Made by a program: the position numbers and the translations under genes
Part shown: positions 51,783 to 64,000 of the stretch, piece by piece
Numbering within the stretch: position 1 is the first letter of the stretch
Layout: every line of letters starts with the position of its first letter
Notes under the pieces: generated by a model
Seen by the model: the letters and a program-made list of their open reading frames with translations, nothing else
What the model was told of the DNA's origin: nothing
Databases searched by the model: none
DNA from: Tubiluchus corallicola
Taxonomy: Eukaryota > Priapulida > Priapulimorpha > Priapulimorphida > Tubiluchidae
Direction: 5' to 3'
NCBI GenBank assembly: GCA_030141605.1
Contig: JAQGDQ010000026.1
Coordinates: forward strand, 1-64,000
Length of the DNA stretch: 64,000 bases

Positions 51783-54700
51783 CTGCAATAAACAAACAAA
51801 AAAGTTCTATGAGCTCCAACAAAGAAGCTAGGACACTTGTCTGTTCAAAAACAACTAAGCCAACCTGAGCCAGCGACCATGTAAAAACTATGATGGAACC
51901 CCTGTCTTACCTATCTGGAGACCTCTTTTGAAACCATTAGTCATTTTCTAATTAGCTACACTTTATACCACCAGGCTCGAAATATCTTTCTAAACAAACT
52001 CTGTACAATTCCTTATAATATTAAAATTCATAATCTGTTAATCTGTCAGTAAATGAACTCGTTCATCTGCTTCTTCATGGCAATCAACATCTACACATAA
52101 CTGTTAAAACTTAAGTACTTAAGCTTGTACAGAAACTTATCTTTCTTACCAAGTGCTTCTAACAATTGTATTAGTTTATACAGTAATATAATTGTTATTC
52201 TCTGCATTACGCTATATATGTACCTATAATAAATATAATCATACTGTAACGCTTCTACTGTTCGTTTATTGTCTGCACTCGTCTTAAGATATTGGCAAGA
52301 ATGTTTATCAGTTGTAAAACTGTCTGTTCAAGCCATATTACAAAAAAAAACTATGTTTAAACTAAAAACAATTAAAGTTAAAACTTAACTGCTGTAAAAT
52401 GAAGAATTACATTTCAATTCAAATATCCTTTAAAGTTACACAAAATAAATAAAAGTAAAGCAAGTTGGCGGATCGTGTTTGTAAATAAGGAGAGTGTTTC
52501 AAAAATCCCCCATTATTTTTAATAATAATATATATGTATATATATATATATATATAATATTTAGCAATTACAACAAGAATCAAGCTGGTAATTTGGCATA
52601 ATGAATGAGAATTTTAGTAGCACCAAACTTAGCTTCACTAGTCCACTGGAGCAATTTTAATTTATACCTCTGTACTATGCTGTTTTCTGTATATACTAAG
52701 CATGTACACCTTTGTTCTAGTCAGCAGAAGAAAATGGCACAAAGATTGAGGCATAAAACTTCAATATAAATGTGTACTGAGCAAGAGCTCACAACAAGCT
52801 AAAAGCCATTGGTCACTTACTAGACAGTTAGCTACAAAGAAAATTAAAAATTAATTTACTAAGGAACTTATCATACACAGTATATTTCATAAACTTATTT
52901 ACAGCAAACGTATTTCTACAAATTTTATAAATTAGTATCAACGTTGGCAAATAAAGGACGATTTTTAAAAAACAAGACCCTCAAAAGCTCATTGCCAATA
53001 AGAAAAAACAAAATATATATGAAAAACCTATAAATATATAACACAACTTTTTGAATCAGTAATTATTATAGTGTTCCATGCATTTTCTTGTTTGACCTCT
53101 TTTGATTTTGCAATTGCAATAATCAAGTCACATAAGTGACTGGCAAGCATTATTCGCTTAAATTTGGTAGCATTCGGCCTGCCAAAGCTTAATTTTTTGA
53201 AACATCCTTGGATAAATTTGGTTCATGTAACCACATATTAGGATATACTATTTTCACAATATTCCCTTATTCCTTACACCTCTCTCTCTCTCTCTCACTC
53301 TCACACGCTCGCTCTCTCTCTCTCACTCTCACACACTCTCTCACACTCCCTCTCTCTCTCTCTCTCTTTTCCCCCCTGTAAGTTTTATAAACATAGCTGT
53401 ACATATAATATCAGCTAACATTCACAAAAAGATTTGTCACTTTAATTTCCTGGGATGTGTGAAACTAACAAAAACAACTTAATTTCTAAAATCTTATAAA
53501 AGACTTGTAAAATCATTCCACTGTTGTAAAAAAAATTGTCTAAACCTCATACTTCAAAATCGCCAACAGAGTAAAACAAATAGCACAAGTTGTGCAATTT
53601 GGGATCTCTGTAGCATTTTGAATAATGCTTTGACCACTGAGCAATGCTGACAAAGTGCATATGTTTGTACAACTTAGTTCACACACTTGCAAAAATTAAA
53701 GACAGTGGAATTCACCGCTTTAAGTTTTGCAGAAACACCCAGATTCAGTTAATTTCTCGAGTGACATTCCAAGCTTGTTGTGCAGTACTGAAACTAAAAC
53801 TTGCTTCACTAGGCATAAAAATAGCCTATAGAAGAAATGCTGGAGTCAGAAGATTTCACCCAATGATACCCAAACACTGTTTCAAAAGACCTTATTGGGT
53901 GACGACGTTTTCTAATACAGTTCAGAAAACTGTAAATTTGTCAATCAATTTGCTAATAAATAAAAGTTAAGTTTACTTATTATCTGCATCATAACTCTTT
54001 TGCAGCACCGTAGCCAAAGACACGCCATCGCCAGCCAGTTAGGACGGGAAAACGCCACCTGTATGTTCAAACTAACAATAAAACTTTCTTCTGAACATGT
54101 GCATGTTATGAGACATGACCGTCACGTTACTAATACTGTACTGTACTAGTTAAACGTCTGCAACGAAAGAAGATTTAATTCTATTGAATGTCAATTGTAC
54201 GCTTGATGGCTTCACTTCTTATCTACGGCATGCAAGCTTACTCAACGTCCGCGGTTCCCGTCAGTCGACATATCACATGTCAACACCAGTCATGCATAAA
54301 ACATCAAGAACTTAGGACAGCGAATATTGCACAGCCGACCACAATGATACCGTGGTGGTCTTTTGTCTGGCGGTCCCTTAATTGGAGGTTCTTTGACCTA
54401 CACCTATACAGCTCGGCATCTAGCACACAAAACGAAATTTGAACCAGCTGCTTAAGTAAAATAATTATTTATATTAGTAACATCATATTGAAGTTTGCTT
54501 TACCCATAGCGACATTAAGAAACCAATCGAATTTCTGTGGCTACCGCAAATCCGGTCGAGTTGTTTTTCATTCAGATAAATCTAAACTTTCGCAAAAACT
54601 AATCACCCGAAATGGAGAATTCAAACAAAAACAAAATATTCACAATTGCATATAATTCTCTTGGGTGAAAGCTTAGTCTCACGCCAGCTGATGCGAAGCA

Positions 54701-56945
54701 CCACTGCAATATAGCTGTAAGTTCAGCTATTTTTACAACCTGAGTTGCGTGGCATTTTGCCTGCGTTTACTGTAGAGCACAAAATTATACTGCTAATAAT
54801 AAATAGAGCAAACAGCAAACAGAATTCTCCTACGCGCAACCAAAGATTTTTGCATTCGCTCTAAACGCGAACAAAGCGACGTCCATGTAAGTATGGGGCG
54901 AACCGGGAATATCATCGGGAAATTCTAGAATAACGAACGAAATCATAATAGATTATGGATTTGCAGTAACTGGCATAAAGTGAAAACGCTTGAAACTATT
55001 TTTCAGCGCATAAGAGATATAAGCAGAAATGGCATATGATGCTTAATGACAGCGATGTTTAATAGTAGCGATATTCTGAACGCCCTTTACCTAGTATAAA
55101 CAATATTCGTAGACTCAAACAGTAGACTCACGATAATTTCAGTTTTCAAAAAACGCGACCAAAAACCAGAATGAAACAGGTATTTACATACATGAACACA
55201 TTCCTTTTGGTGCATCATCGCCGTTCTTATGGTGATGATGACAATGATGTCTATGATGATGCTTTTCAGGAGAAAGACATCGCATTCTGACTGGATCCAA
55301 CACCTCAGCAATGAACACATCATTCATTACGACATTAATTAGAGTTCATAAATCAATTTGAGCAAGTTATCAGTGAGCAAAACATCTAAATGCGCTTGAA
55401 ATTGCACATAATAAAATGTTTATTTTCTTAAAATAGGCCAAGTACACCGTCAGCGATTTCCAGAACTTCTCCGGCCAGCTGGCTAAACATTTCACTCTAC
55501 AGAGAACGCCAACACATTTATAACTCAGTCTATTCACCAAATATCCATCTTAGAACACGATACTTTCTAAAAATTTCCAGCAAAAGCGAAGTTGACGCGA
55601 ACTAAAAAACTAAAAACGTGAAGAGCTACTGAATTCATGCGGCTTTATGTGCGCAATTTAAGGTTATAAAACGTGTGAAGTTGACTAATGTCTTGTACTT
55701 AGTAGTTGAGCCAGGAAGCGTATCGCTAGTGGGCTACTTAGCAGTAAGCAAAGTACTCGGCAGCAAGCTCAAGTGGGCTGACCTTTCACCCCAGACCTCG
55801 ACGTGACTTCGTTTACATTCAGGCACACTGTGGAAAATAGTTCAAACCAGCGTGTTTTTCTTTACATAGATAGGCAACGATGACCAAACGCAAACATCAG
55901 TTTATAATGCCAAAGAAAGCTCAGTCACACACTTAGAAAAAAAACTGCATACAAGTCGTCTTCTTGTTATAATCGCTTTTGTCTTACATATATGACCAGT
56001 AAAAAAACGTGCGGTTTCTAAGCATCACGACACTCATCATTTTCAAAACTAATTTGCTGCAATTACACCATATAAACATCAATTATCAAAAAGACAACTA
56101 TCAGAAGCAGTATATCAGCATGAAAGGCATAAGAGGCTAAGAGCATCCCGAAATTTCCAGTATTCACGTCCCAATGGCCTACTGTGAAATAATGTCAATA
56201 GAAGTCATGACTAAGAATTATTATCTATTAAGCTGTATTATGATATTATTAATTCAAACACCCCAAACCTTTATATATTAGATGGTGTTAAATACATTAG
56301 TATAATACAAGGTTTATCATGCAGAGCATGTGCTGTCATCTATTGACAAGAAAATTTGAAAACACTGTAAGATAGTGCTTATCATTTCTTTCTTTTTCAA
56401 AAATGAATCATTGGATACAATATTATGTACCTTTCCTTACTGTAGTAGAAACTTTTAAAATTTGATATTTTGGCATGGTTTAATCAAATGAAAATGCCAA
56501 ATCTAGTACATGAACAAAAGAACTGTTCCTCATTCGGCAAAATGTAGCAAGTTAATATTTTTCCACGTATCATTAACAAATGTTGTGTTGTGCAATGTTT
56601 CACAACAAAGTCACAACTCATGTTAATGTCAAATTGTAGATTAAAGCACAAGAAAATCCTTTCCTAGCATATAGCTAAAAATAGTCTTGAAATTGTGAAT
56701 CACCTACATACTGCCTTGCACGGATCTTGTACTAGCAGCAATGCTGTAAAAAACTTGAAAATTTAAACTCTCGCGATGATTGTTAGGTGACGACCTTTTG
56801 ACGAAAGGTTGTTTGAAACAAGTTTAGATAAGATTGCGCAAAGTTTGAAAAACTAATCAGAGTATTCCTAGTACATACTTCACAAGTTAAACAAAAGTAC
56901 ACTGTATCTTGTCAATAAGATTAAAAATACAGTTTAGGTAAGTCA
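51783..56945. other. AGL 5' flank: probable promoter and non-coding first exon, not resolved
   Basis: No protein-coding gene is recognised. CpG dinucleotides are commoner at about 54.0-55.9 kb than elsewhere, which may mark the AGL promoter and 5' untranslated exon. I could not fix the donor that pairs with the acceptor at 51783. A TA run (52530-52556) and open frames of 108 codons (53644-53970, plus) and 84 codons (54188-54442, plus) lie here; neither protein shows a known motif. Confidence 0.4.
53281..53368. repeat. (CT)n/(CA) pyrimidine-rich microsatellite
   Basis: About 88 bp of CT repeats with embedded CACT and CACAC interruptions, followed by a short T/C run. Confidence 0.95.
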
Positions 56946-57700
56946 GTGGATTTGATTTTGATTTGATTTAATATTTTATTTCAAACATTACAAAGTTCAT
57001 ATAAACATCACAAATTAATACAAATAATACAATAAATCATGACACACAGCAATAACACAAATAACAATTAACGATATAACAAAGAAAGATATAACAGAAG
57101 AAAAGTTTACATCACTGTTTAAAATGTTCTTGCATATAAAATTTTCACTCTTATTCAGCCTGACATTTAAACTGTATGTACATTTTCTGTGAATCACATC
57201 AAAATAAATAATATTAAGTCTAGTAGAAATATATCTGGCACTCCGTGTTGATACATTATATGCAACCTTGAGTTTGCTAAGATTGTAAAAATAAAAATGT
57301 CTCTAAGTGGGCATACAATAAAAACTAGTGCAGTAAGCATTAAACAATTGTCTCTTCACATTAACTGAACAGTGAGTAAATTTCATGAGTAATTTATTTG
57401 CTCTGCCATAGTAAATTGAACATTGTCGTAATATATCTAAATCATCTCTATTGTCTTCTGATAAAACATGACCCAGAGATTTTTTTTTTTTGGTACAAAA
57501 CTTTTACACTGCAAAAACAACAGACCCAAAAGTAAACTGCTGCATGTGGGCATAGTGAAACGTGACAAGTTTAATCTTATTCACAAGGATATCATATTCT
57601 TTAGCAAATTTATTAAAAATATCTAGCAGTCTCTGCAAAGCCGTCGAGGTTGTTGCTAAAAGACATATGTACATCAAGTGATTAATGCAGGCTTAAATTT
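56946..57700 (-). mobile_element. LINE fragment with 3' end and pentanucleotide-like tail
   Basis: Read on the minus strand from about 57700, frames show CLLATTSTALQRLLDIFNKF just after where the YADD motif should be. They continue through GRANKLLMKFTHCSV, VKRQLFNAYCTSFYC and a terminal block around 57197-57015 with SLNVRLNKSENFICKNI. The 3' end at 56946-56975 has an (AAATC)n-like tail. Internal stops and a degenerate active site mean it is inactive. Confidence 0.75.
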
Positions 57701-60096
57701 ACCCCATCTAACCAACATAGTGGAGAGGTGGTACACACTGATAAGGACAGTCAGTGACATTTTACCAGTTGCTGCGAATTATTTCAAATTACTAAGAATT
57801 TTCTTTTCTGGTTACATAAGTCTTTCAAACAGGTAAACGTAATACTCATAACTTTATGGGGAGATTTTTAGTACATACTCTAAAATTGCCTTTTCTTCCT
57901 CTTTAAGCATTACTTCAGACTACATAAATTTGCAATGCAACAAAGTTTTGACTTAACTGTACCTTAAAACAACATTAAGGCTAATACAACCCATGAAGGA
58001 GAATTAACTTTTCAGTAAATTAACAATATAACATGCACTTATGCATGCATATAAACTTATATTAAATACTATAAACCATAGAAATAAGAAAGCTCGTGTA
58101 CAGTTTGTCCAACTCTTAAATAAAAGATTAAAAACTTCAATTCTATTCACCTGACTGATAAATTTGGGAACAAAAAAACAGATTTAACTGCAGTGTGGAG
58201 TTTTGGGTTGTTGTGCTCAACATAAAATGTATTGTTATTAGATTTTAAAGGAGACAGTATACTATACACGTTGGTGAATTTGTTCAATTACTAATATATT
58301 CTGCTCTACAACTGTACTCTTTCACTGTAAAATCCCCAGCAGACAGTGAACTTTTAACTGATCCATTACATAATTTTTTTTCATAATAAGATTGCAGAAA
58401 TTGTTGTTTTTGTGGAGGAAAATAAAGCAAACTGAATTGATCCTCATCAGGTTTATGAATTACACATAATTAACAATACTTGTGCACAACACATAAGCAA
58501 GTACACCACTTGTGAGTAGTGAGTCAGCTTTCAAAATTCTGCTTTTCTTTAGCTTTTCCATAACTCCAAATAACGAACTACATTACCAGAGGAGAGCAAG
58601 TAGTCGCAAAGTTTGTGAATGACTGTAAAGTTGCCAGACCTGGTTAAAGCATACGTGGGTGACCAGGAAAACTGCTTCTAGACATACTGCCTCAGTTATT
58701 TCTCATGCTGATTCATTAAAAGAAGATGTAGCATACACATCCACACATGGCTGACACTTCTGCCTTTTAAAAGTTTGATTTCTGAGTAATTTTATATACT
58801 GATGTATATGATAATGCATGAACTTTTACTCTTTCCGCAACCATTAACATTATAAGCAGGTCTTGCAACAGAGTGACAAGTACAAATGCCACCTACCAGA
58901 GTATGGACTATATAAAAATTAATGATACTCTACAGCAAAATCTAGCAGGAGATCCTTTAGTGGCTAGGCCTATAGGTCTGGCATCAGAAGAAAGACAATA
59001 ACTATCATTGAAGAAAAACCACAGTTTAAGTAACTGTACAGCCTTTAGGATGACATGTTAGCAGCTTCAATATTATTTAGTTCCATTATATTAATAACCT
59101 CAGCAGAAACAAGTCAACAACTTGGTTGCTGCTACATGGCATACCTTACAGCATGACGATTTTCAGCATCAACAACTCATATACATATGCAGAAGACTCA
59201 TTCCAAGTCTTAGTGGCACAAACCCAATACAAACAAACTCTCATTTCAACTGAGATTCAAACTATAATTAGAAGTCATACGCTGTTTCACACAGATCATT
59301 TACATAGGTTCGCGGAATGAATTTTACTTAATGTAAATATCCTGCTATTCTACAGCTTTTAGTAGGTTATGAAAGTATATTAGACGTTTTTACTTCAAAA
59401 TGCAAAACATTTAGGTTACAAAACAGGCTAAATTTTATCAGATGGCAGATTAAGGCATCAATCAAGGCTCTTGCAGTCTTGGGAACACAGCAAACCGTTG
59501 TAAATGCAGTTTCGTTACCTTGGCTCACCACTCTATTAAATGGTTTTGTTAAATGTTTGACTTCATTTCTCACAAATGCACGGAACGTCACACGAAATTG
59601 CTAAAGAAATTACAGACACCAAAGGATTAACTAAACTAATGACATCAGCTTAGCACACTTAGAATGTACTGGTGGATAGGCTTAATGGAGTTAAACCTAA
59701 AGTAAACCAAACTATCCATAAAAAATGAAAAAAACTACAAATTAAATAAGCATAGATTATCTTGCCACCATGCTTAGTAGACTACAAGTCATCAGTTATA
59801 CACTATAGGTGATATTAACTACGTTCAGGTGAAACTTTTGCAAATGAACAAAAATATTAATCACTTGCAATTCACAATGACTCCATCACCAACCGGCGTT
59901 CAATCACGCTGCGCCACCTATCGGTCACACTTCCGTACAGTACCTGACCCAAACTCACAAAGTGTACGGGTGTTGAATGTTTATCAGCTTTGCTATTTTC
60001 CACTCTGTAGTGTTTTACACGAAAATTGACGCAAATTCACCGTGTTATAACGGTTGTTAGATCCTTTTATTTTGAAACATCACACTTCACTTATTT
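57701..60096. other. Intergenic DNA and YJU2B upstream region
   Basis: I see no gene. Short open frames at 59126-59320 (plus), 59367-59591 (minus) and 59829-60029 (plus) have no recognisable features. A CpG-bearing patch at 59880-59970, with an ETS-like CACTTCCG at 59929, lies about 150 bp upstream of the YJU2B start and is the best promoter candidate. Confidence 0.4.
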
Positions 60097-63000
60097 ATGG
60101 TGAGTTGTAAGTTTTGCTTTTGTAAGCAGTAATTCTCACTGCTATATATTTGCTTATGAGTTTACAGTAGAACTGATGCTTAATAATCTTTATTTACCAT
60201 TATAAAGTAATGGGTATAATATTTCTTATAACATAAGAAGGTCGTAATAACATAACATAACATTACTTATAACTTTTCTAATGAAAACATATTACGTAAA
60301 TTTATAAAATCCTTATTATTTTTCTAAAAAGGCAGCACAAAATTTTTAAAGAACATTGTAAAAACTGTGATATAGTATTACTGTACCGTTTTTGTTACTG
60401 TACTGTACTGTTGTTATACTGTCGTGATTAGAGGTTAAACGAGTACATTCATAAAATCCCCATATTGTTCCACAAAGTAATTGTCAACGAAGAATTTAAG
60501 GTTTACTAGGGTTGGTGTACACAGCAGTCACCATGCCAGTAATGCTATGTACCATAATGTAGCTAGACCACTAGATGAAAATTGTGTAACATTCATTGAT
60601 TACTTATTTTGCTTGTAGGGGGAGCGAAAAGGTCAGAATAAATATTATCCTCCAGATTTTGACTGGAAGAAACACAGATCACTAAACAATTATCATGGCA
60701 CTCATGCTCTGCGAGAAAGAGCAAGAAAGTTGGATAAGGGCATCCTTATTATTAGGTTTGTTGTACATGTCTAAGTGCTTCTTGGTCTGTTTGTATTTGT
60801 GCTGAAAATTATCATGCCATAATGTATATTTTTTCTAAATTTCTAGTACAGGATAGGTGAGTAATTAATTTTTATGCCTTACTTTATTATAAATTTTTGT
60901 GCCTGACTTAATGCTTGTAGAGAGATATTAAGAGTGGACAGCTATTTTTAGCACTCTACTTTGTGTCAGAGAAAGAACAGTGATACTAAATTTAAACCTG
61001 GACCCATAACATGATATGAGAATTTACTACTTGACTCAATCCATTCATGGGTTTTATAGTGTGATTTCTGTGATTAATGAGTGATAACTGATGTTAGCCT
61101 ATGTAAAGCAAGTAGCTTATCATTAATCAGATTATGATTGCGAATGCCAGGATGTTCATAAACCAGTCACAATGGTTTATAAACATTCTGGTATTCGTAA
61201 TAGTGATCTGATTAATGTCGTTAATTACCAACTAATTTGAAAATATTAAAAAGGGTGATAGGCCTATCATCTAGTAGCTTATTGTTACAATATTTTATTT
61301 CTGAAAGTATTTCACTGGCCAAACATTTAATTTTAGCATTTATTTTTGGCAGTTTTATTCATTTCCTTTGTAGATTTGAGATGCCATATAATATCTGGTG
61401 TGATGGATGTGGGAATCATATTGGTATGGGTGTCAGATACAATGCTGAGAAGACAAAAGTGGGCATGTACTATACGACTCCTGTTTGGAAGTTTCACATG
61501 AAGTGTCACCTATGCAATAATTACTTTGACATACAAACAGATCCAGCTGTAAGAATTTTACTTTTCTGCATGTGATACATAAGCTTTAGAAGTTAAAGTT
61601 GGAAAGTATCAGCTGTAGAGTAAGACATAAATTTCCTTTAAAAAAGTTATGTTATTTTTAGTAGTTCCTTTACAATGCTGAAATCCACTGAACAACAATT
61701 TTATATATATGAAAAACTTGACAGAAAGCTATTAACGAAAATTGTTTAACCTTAAATAAGTGTAGAATTATGAAAAGTCTGAGTACACATGTATTTATTC
61801 ATTATTTTGTATACATTCTCCTAAATGTGTGTTATTTCTGCTCCTACCAAAATTATGTCTAGATGTTTTTATTGTTTTGCAAGACTCTTCAGTTTTTAGT
61901 ACTGCTACACTCATGGCTGCCAGGAAAATTCCAAGAGCCACGTAGTAGGTTTACTGTAAAAAAATGAACTAAGATTACTACTATTAGTGCTGTTTTTACT
62001 ACTATATGACGTAAACTGTACAATAAAAATTGGTAAAAAAAGGTTAAAATAATGGTTTTATAGTATTGTTTGCAATATTTCAGTGTTATGTGTATTGCTG
62101 TTGTTAGAATCTGGCTGAGTAACATACCTATTTAATGTACTGAATAAGTGGCTGAAAACTGACTTTTTTTTCATGGTAATTTCCGCTTGCAGAACTGTGA
62201 TTATGTTATACTGAGTGGAGCCAGGAGAAAAGAACAGCGATGGGATCCAGCTGAAAATGAACAGATCGTGACAGAAGGCAAGTTTCATTACTAAAAGTGA
62301 TAAAAATTTGGCATTTGTAGAAGTCAGTAAGTCTTGCTCTTGTATTGCTGCAGTTAACACATAACAAAATTTATTAACTTTCTCTAATCTTTTCACACAA
62401 TTAATGGTATTGTTAGTTTAGTTTCATCTTTTCAATCAAATAATTCATATTTTAAACTGAAACAGTACTGAGTGAACTGTTGCTTAGTGTAAGCTTTTAA
62501 ACTAAGCAAATTACTCTGAACATATGTAAAACAATTTGTTATTAAAGCAAAATTAATGATATAATTTTAACACCTTTTTTGTGCAACTTTTAATCATCCT
62601 GTGTTACAGACAAGAATGATCAAAAGAAATTAACTATGGATGCTATGTTTAAACTGGAGCATGGAACAGACGACAAAGCAAAGTCCGCCAAATCGACATC
62701 AGTTATTAGCCAACTTCAAGAAGCATCTGTAGATCGTTACAAAGATGATTACTTGGCTAACAAACTACTCAGGAGAACATTCAGGGTAGGATTTACCTTT
62801 TAAGAATTCTGTTTAGTACATTTTTCAAAAAAGGTATCAGTAGCATGCTGTGTCTTGTTGTATACTGTTCCTCTACAACTTGCTCAATATGCGACACAAG
62901 TGTCTTGTGTGCTGTATGCTATTTTCTTCAACTTGGTATTAACTCAGGGTTATACAAGATTTTGTTCTATTAACAAGTTGACCTCATCATAAATTGCACT

Positions 63001-63878
63001 CCGTAAGCCAGGCTTTCACAGGGTTCGCGACTTCACCGACTGTCCGAAAATTTCTAAGGGCAAGTCAGTCACAAATCATTCACACAAAATTTGCATGACA
63101 TGTTTGCATATCATGTAACGACTTCACCAACATTTATGCGACAAAGCAAATGTTGCACGACATTCGCGCTAGTGTATTGCGATCATTTCATGACATTTTC
63201 AAGAAGTTTTCACAGGAAGAAGTATGGAACAACCGAAGTTCGCCAGTATACCCCAAAATGGTCGAAAAATAGTCGCAACGTTCTCAAAAGTATTACAAAA
63301 TGTTCGCCAAGGTTTTGCAGATTTTGAAATTTTTGCTAATGTTTAGTGAAGTGGTTAGTTTGTGACTCCAGCGGCAAACTTAAAACATTTAAAAAAAATT
63401 TCCGAAGCCCGCGACAATGGCGAACACTCGCAAATGTCTCGCGACAGTTTGGCAAACTTTTGGCCATGTTTGGCGATTGTTGGACATAGAAATTTTTGGA
63501 TAGTTGCGGAAGTCGTGAACTCAATAAAAGCCCAGCTTTATTGGAAAAATGTCAAGTGAAGAAATGCAGCATTATAAAAATAGTTATATTACATACATAT
63601 TCGATTAGATTCGCACTCAGCTGCTCAGCAATAAGAGTATTTGGAATTTGTTGTGCTGTGCTTCATTATTCAAAACATTATGAAGTTGCAATTATTTTTT
63701 ATACTGTGTCATATTATTGATAGTATTTTGTATGAGCAGGAAAAAAAGAAACTAATTAAAGAAGCTCAAGCAGCAGATAGAGCACTTTTGACAAAATCTT
63801 CACTTGGCATTAAGCTTTTACCTGAAAGTGCAGATGACATCAAGCAGGCGGGGCTCCTAAAATATGGAACATCATCGT
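60097..63878 (+). CDS. YJU2B: YJU2-family splicing factor YJU2B (CCDC130), 3' end beyond window
   Basis: Exons are 60097-60099, 60619-60755, 61374-61548, 62193-62277, 62610-62785 and 63740-63878, joining in phase to 238 residues. The gene runs on past the window after a GTAAGT donor at 63879. YJU2/CWC16 proteins bind the catalytic spliceosome; YJU2B is the paralogue known as CCDC130. The start MGERKGQNKYYPPDFDWKKH and LRERARKLDKGILIIRFEMP are close to the human protein. Two Cys pairs, WCDGC and CHLC, flank GMGVRYNAEKTKVG and would bind zinc. LSGARRKEQRWDP and MDAMFKLEHGTDD follow, then a basic helix with LRRTFREKKK. The first coding exon holds only the ATG followed directly by a GTGAGT donor. 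The intron after exon 4 starts GCAAGT: it is a GC-AG intron, since the nearest GT alternative would hit a stop. Confidence 0.95.
61122..61216 (+). ncRNA. Long near-perfect hairpin in YJU2B intron 2 (candidate small-RNA precursor or palindromic MITE)
   Basis: Arms 61122-61165 and 61173-61216 are 44 nt each with a 7-nt loop. Of the 44 pairs, 37 are Watson-Crick. In the plus-strand RNA, five of the seven others are G-U wobbles and two are mismatches (G-A and C-A). Transcription of YJU2B would make this RNA. Length and pairing suit a pre-miRNA or siRNA hairpin, but a small fold-back transposon would look the same; I cannot tell them apart from one copy. Confidence 0.45.
63007..63536. mobile_element. 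530-bp MITE with about 50-bp terminal inverted repeats, YJU2B intron 5
   Basis: The first 50 or so bases from 63007 and the reverse complement of the last 50 ending at 63536 match at roughly three quarters of positions. Shared blocks are GGCTTT, GTTC, CGACTTC and AAAATTTCTA, in that order. The interior repeats short GCGAC- and TTGGCGA-like words and has no transposase. No clear target duplication is seen. It lies about 200 bp before YJU2B exon 6. Confidence 0.75.
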
Positions 63879-64000
63879 GTAAGTGAACAGCATTCATTTT
63901 TCATCTAATTACGGTTTTTTATTAATTACAAATCTACAAATCATTTTTGTGCATTTCATTTCTCTGAGTTCACTAATGATCTAGTATTGTCTGTGTACTT

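Noticed and set aside
53644-53970. 108-codon plus-strand frame in the AGL 5' flank
   Set aside because: No recognisable domain, and composition like other chance frames here. Kept only as a note in the intergenic entry.
1-64000. Bacterial-type systems: CRISPR arrays, operons, phage or defence islands
   Set aside because: No regularly spaced repeats and no adjacent coding frames. Genes are intron-split with eukaryotic splice sites, so such systems are not expected and were not seen.

Overview
This window reads as nuclear DNA from an invertebrate animal. It is AT-rich (about one third G+C by eye) and its genes are split by many spliceosomal introns of roughly 0.1-3 kb. The genes are conserved animal or eukaryotic single-copy genes, and the space between and within them is full of LINE fragments, short terminal-inverted-repeat elements and microsatellites. 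A single-exon class A GPCR, CR1/Jockey-type LINE remnants and vertebrate-like exon-intron structure would suit a cnidarian or a sponge. Nothing here fixes the phylum, so I claim no finer placement.

Layout. (1) 771-1766, minus: an uninterrupted OSGEP/Kae1 reading frame that lacks the usual N-terminus. (2) 4.1-10.4 kb: a repeat graveyard of three LINE reverse-transcriptase fragments, a hAT-type MITE and an 893-bp element with 33-bp terminal inverted repeats. (3) 11.4-23.1 kb, plus: LMBRD2, rebuilt in 14 coding exons (720 codons). (4) 26.5-51.8 kb, minus: AGL, the glycogen debranching enzyme, rebuilt in 30 coding exons (1,550 codons) plus one in-phase 48-nt candidate cassette exon. A single-exon GPCR lies on the opposite strand in one AGL intron (31,984-32,943). 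Other AGL introns hold MITEs, a LINE fragment, a fresh 194-bp tandem duplication that copies part of an exon, a telomere-like tract and a GC-rich retroelement-like block. (5) 51.8-60.1 kb: an intergenic region between the divergent AGL and YJU2B starts, with another LINE fragment. (6) 60.1 kb to the window end, plus: YJU2B/CCDC130, a splicing factor of the YJU2/CWC16 family, cut off by the window edge after six exons. It has one GC-AG intron and an almost perfect 44-bp intronic hairpin.

The main genes have no obvious shared pathway: tRNA t6A modification, a membrane protein tied to receptor signalling, glycogen breakdown, GPCR signalling and splicing. LMBRD2 and AGL converge; AGL and YJU2B diverge. 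I see no operon, CRISPR array or defence system, and none is expected in DNA of this kind. The items most worth a second look are the YJU2B intronic hairpin, the N-terminally short intronless OSGEP copy, the nested GPCR, the AGL partial-exon duplication and the AGL cassette exon. All exon borders were set by hand from reading phase, GT-AG sites and remembered family sequence, not by alignment or transcript data.
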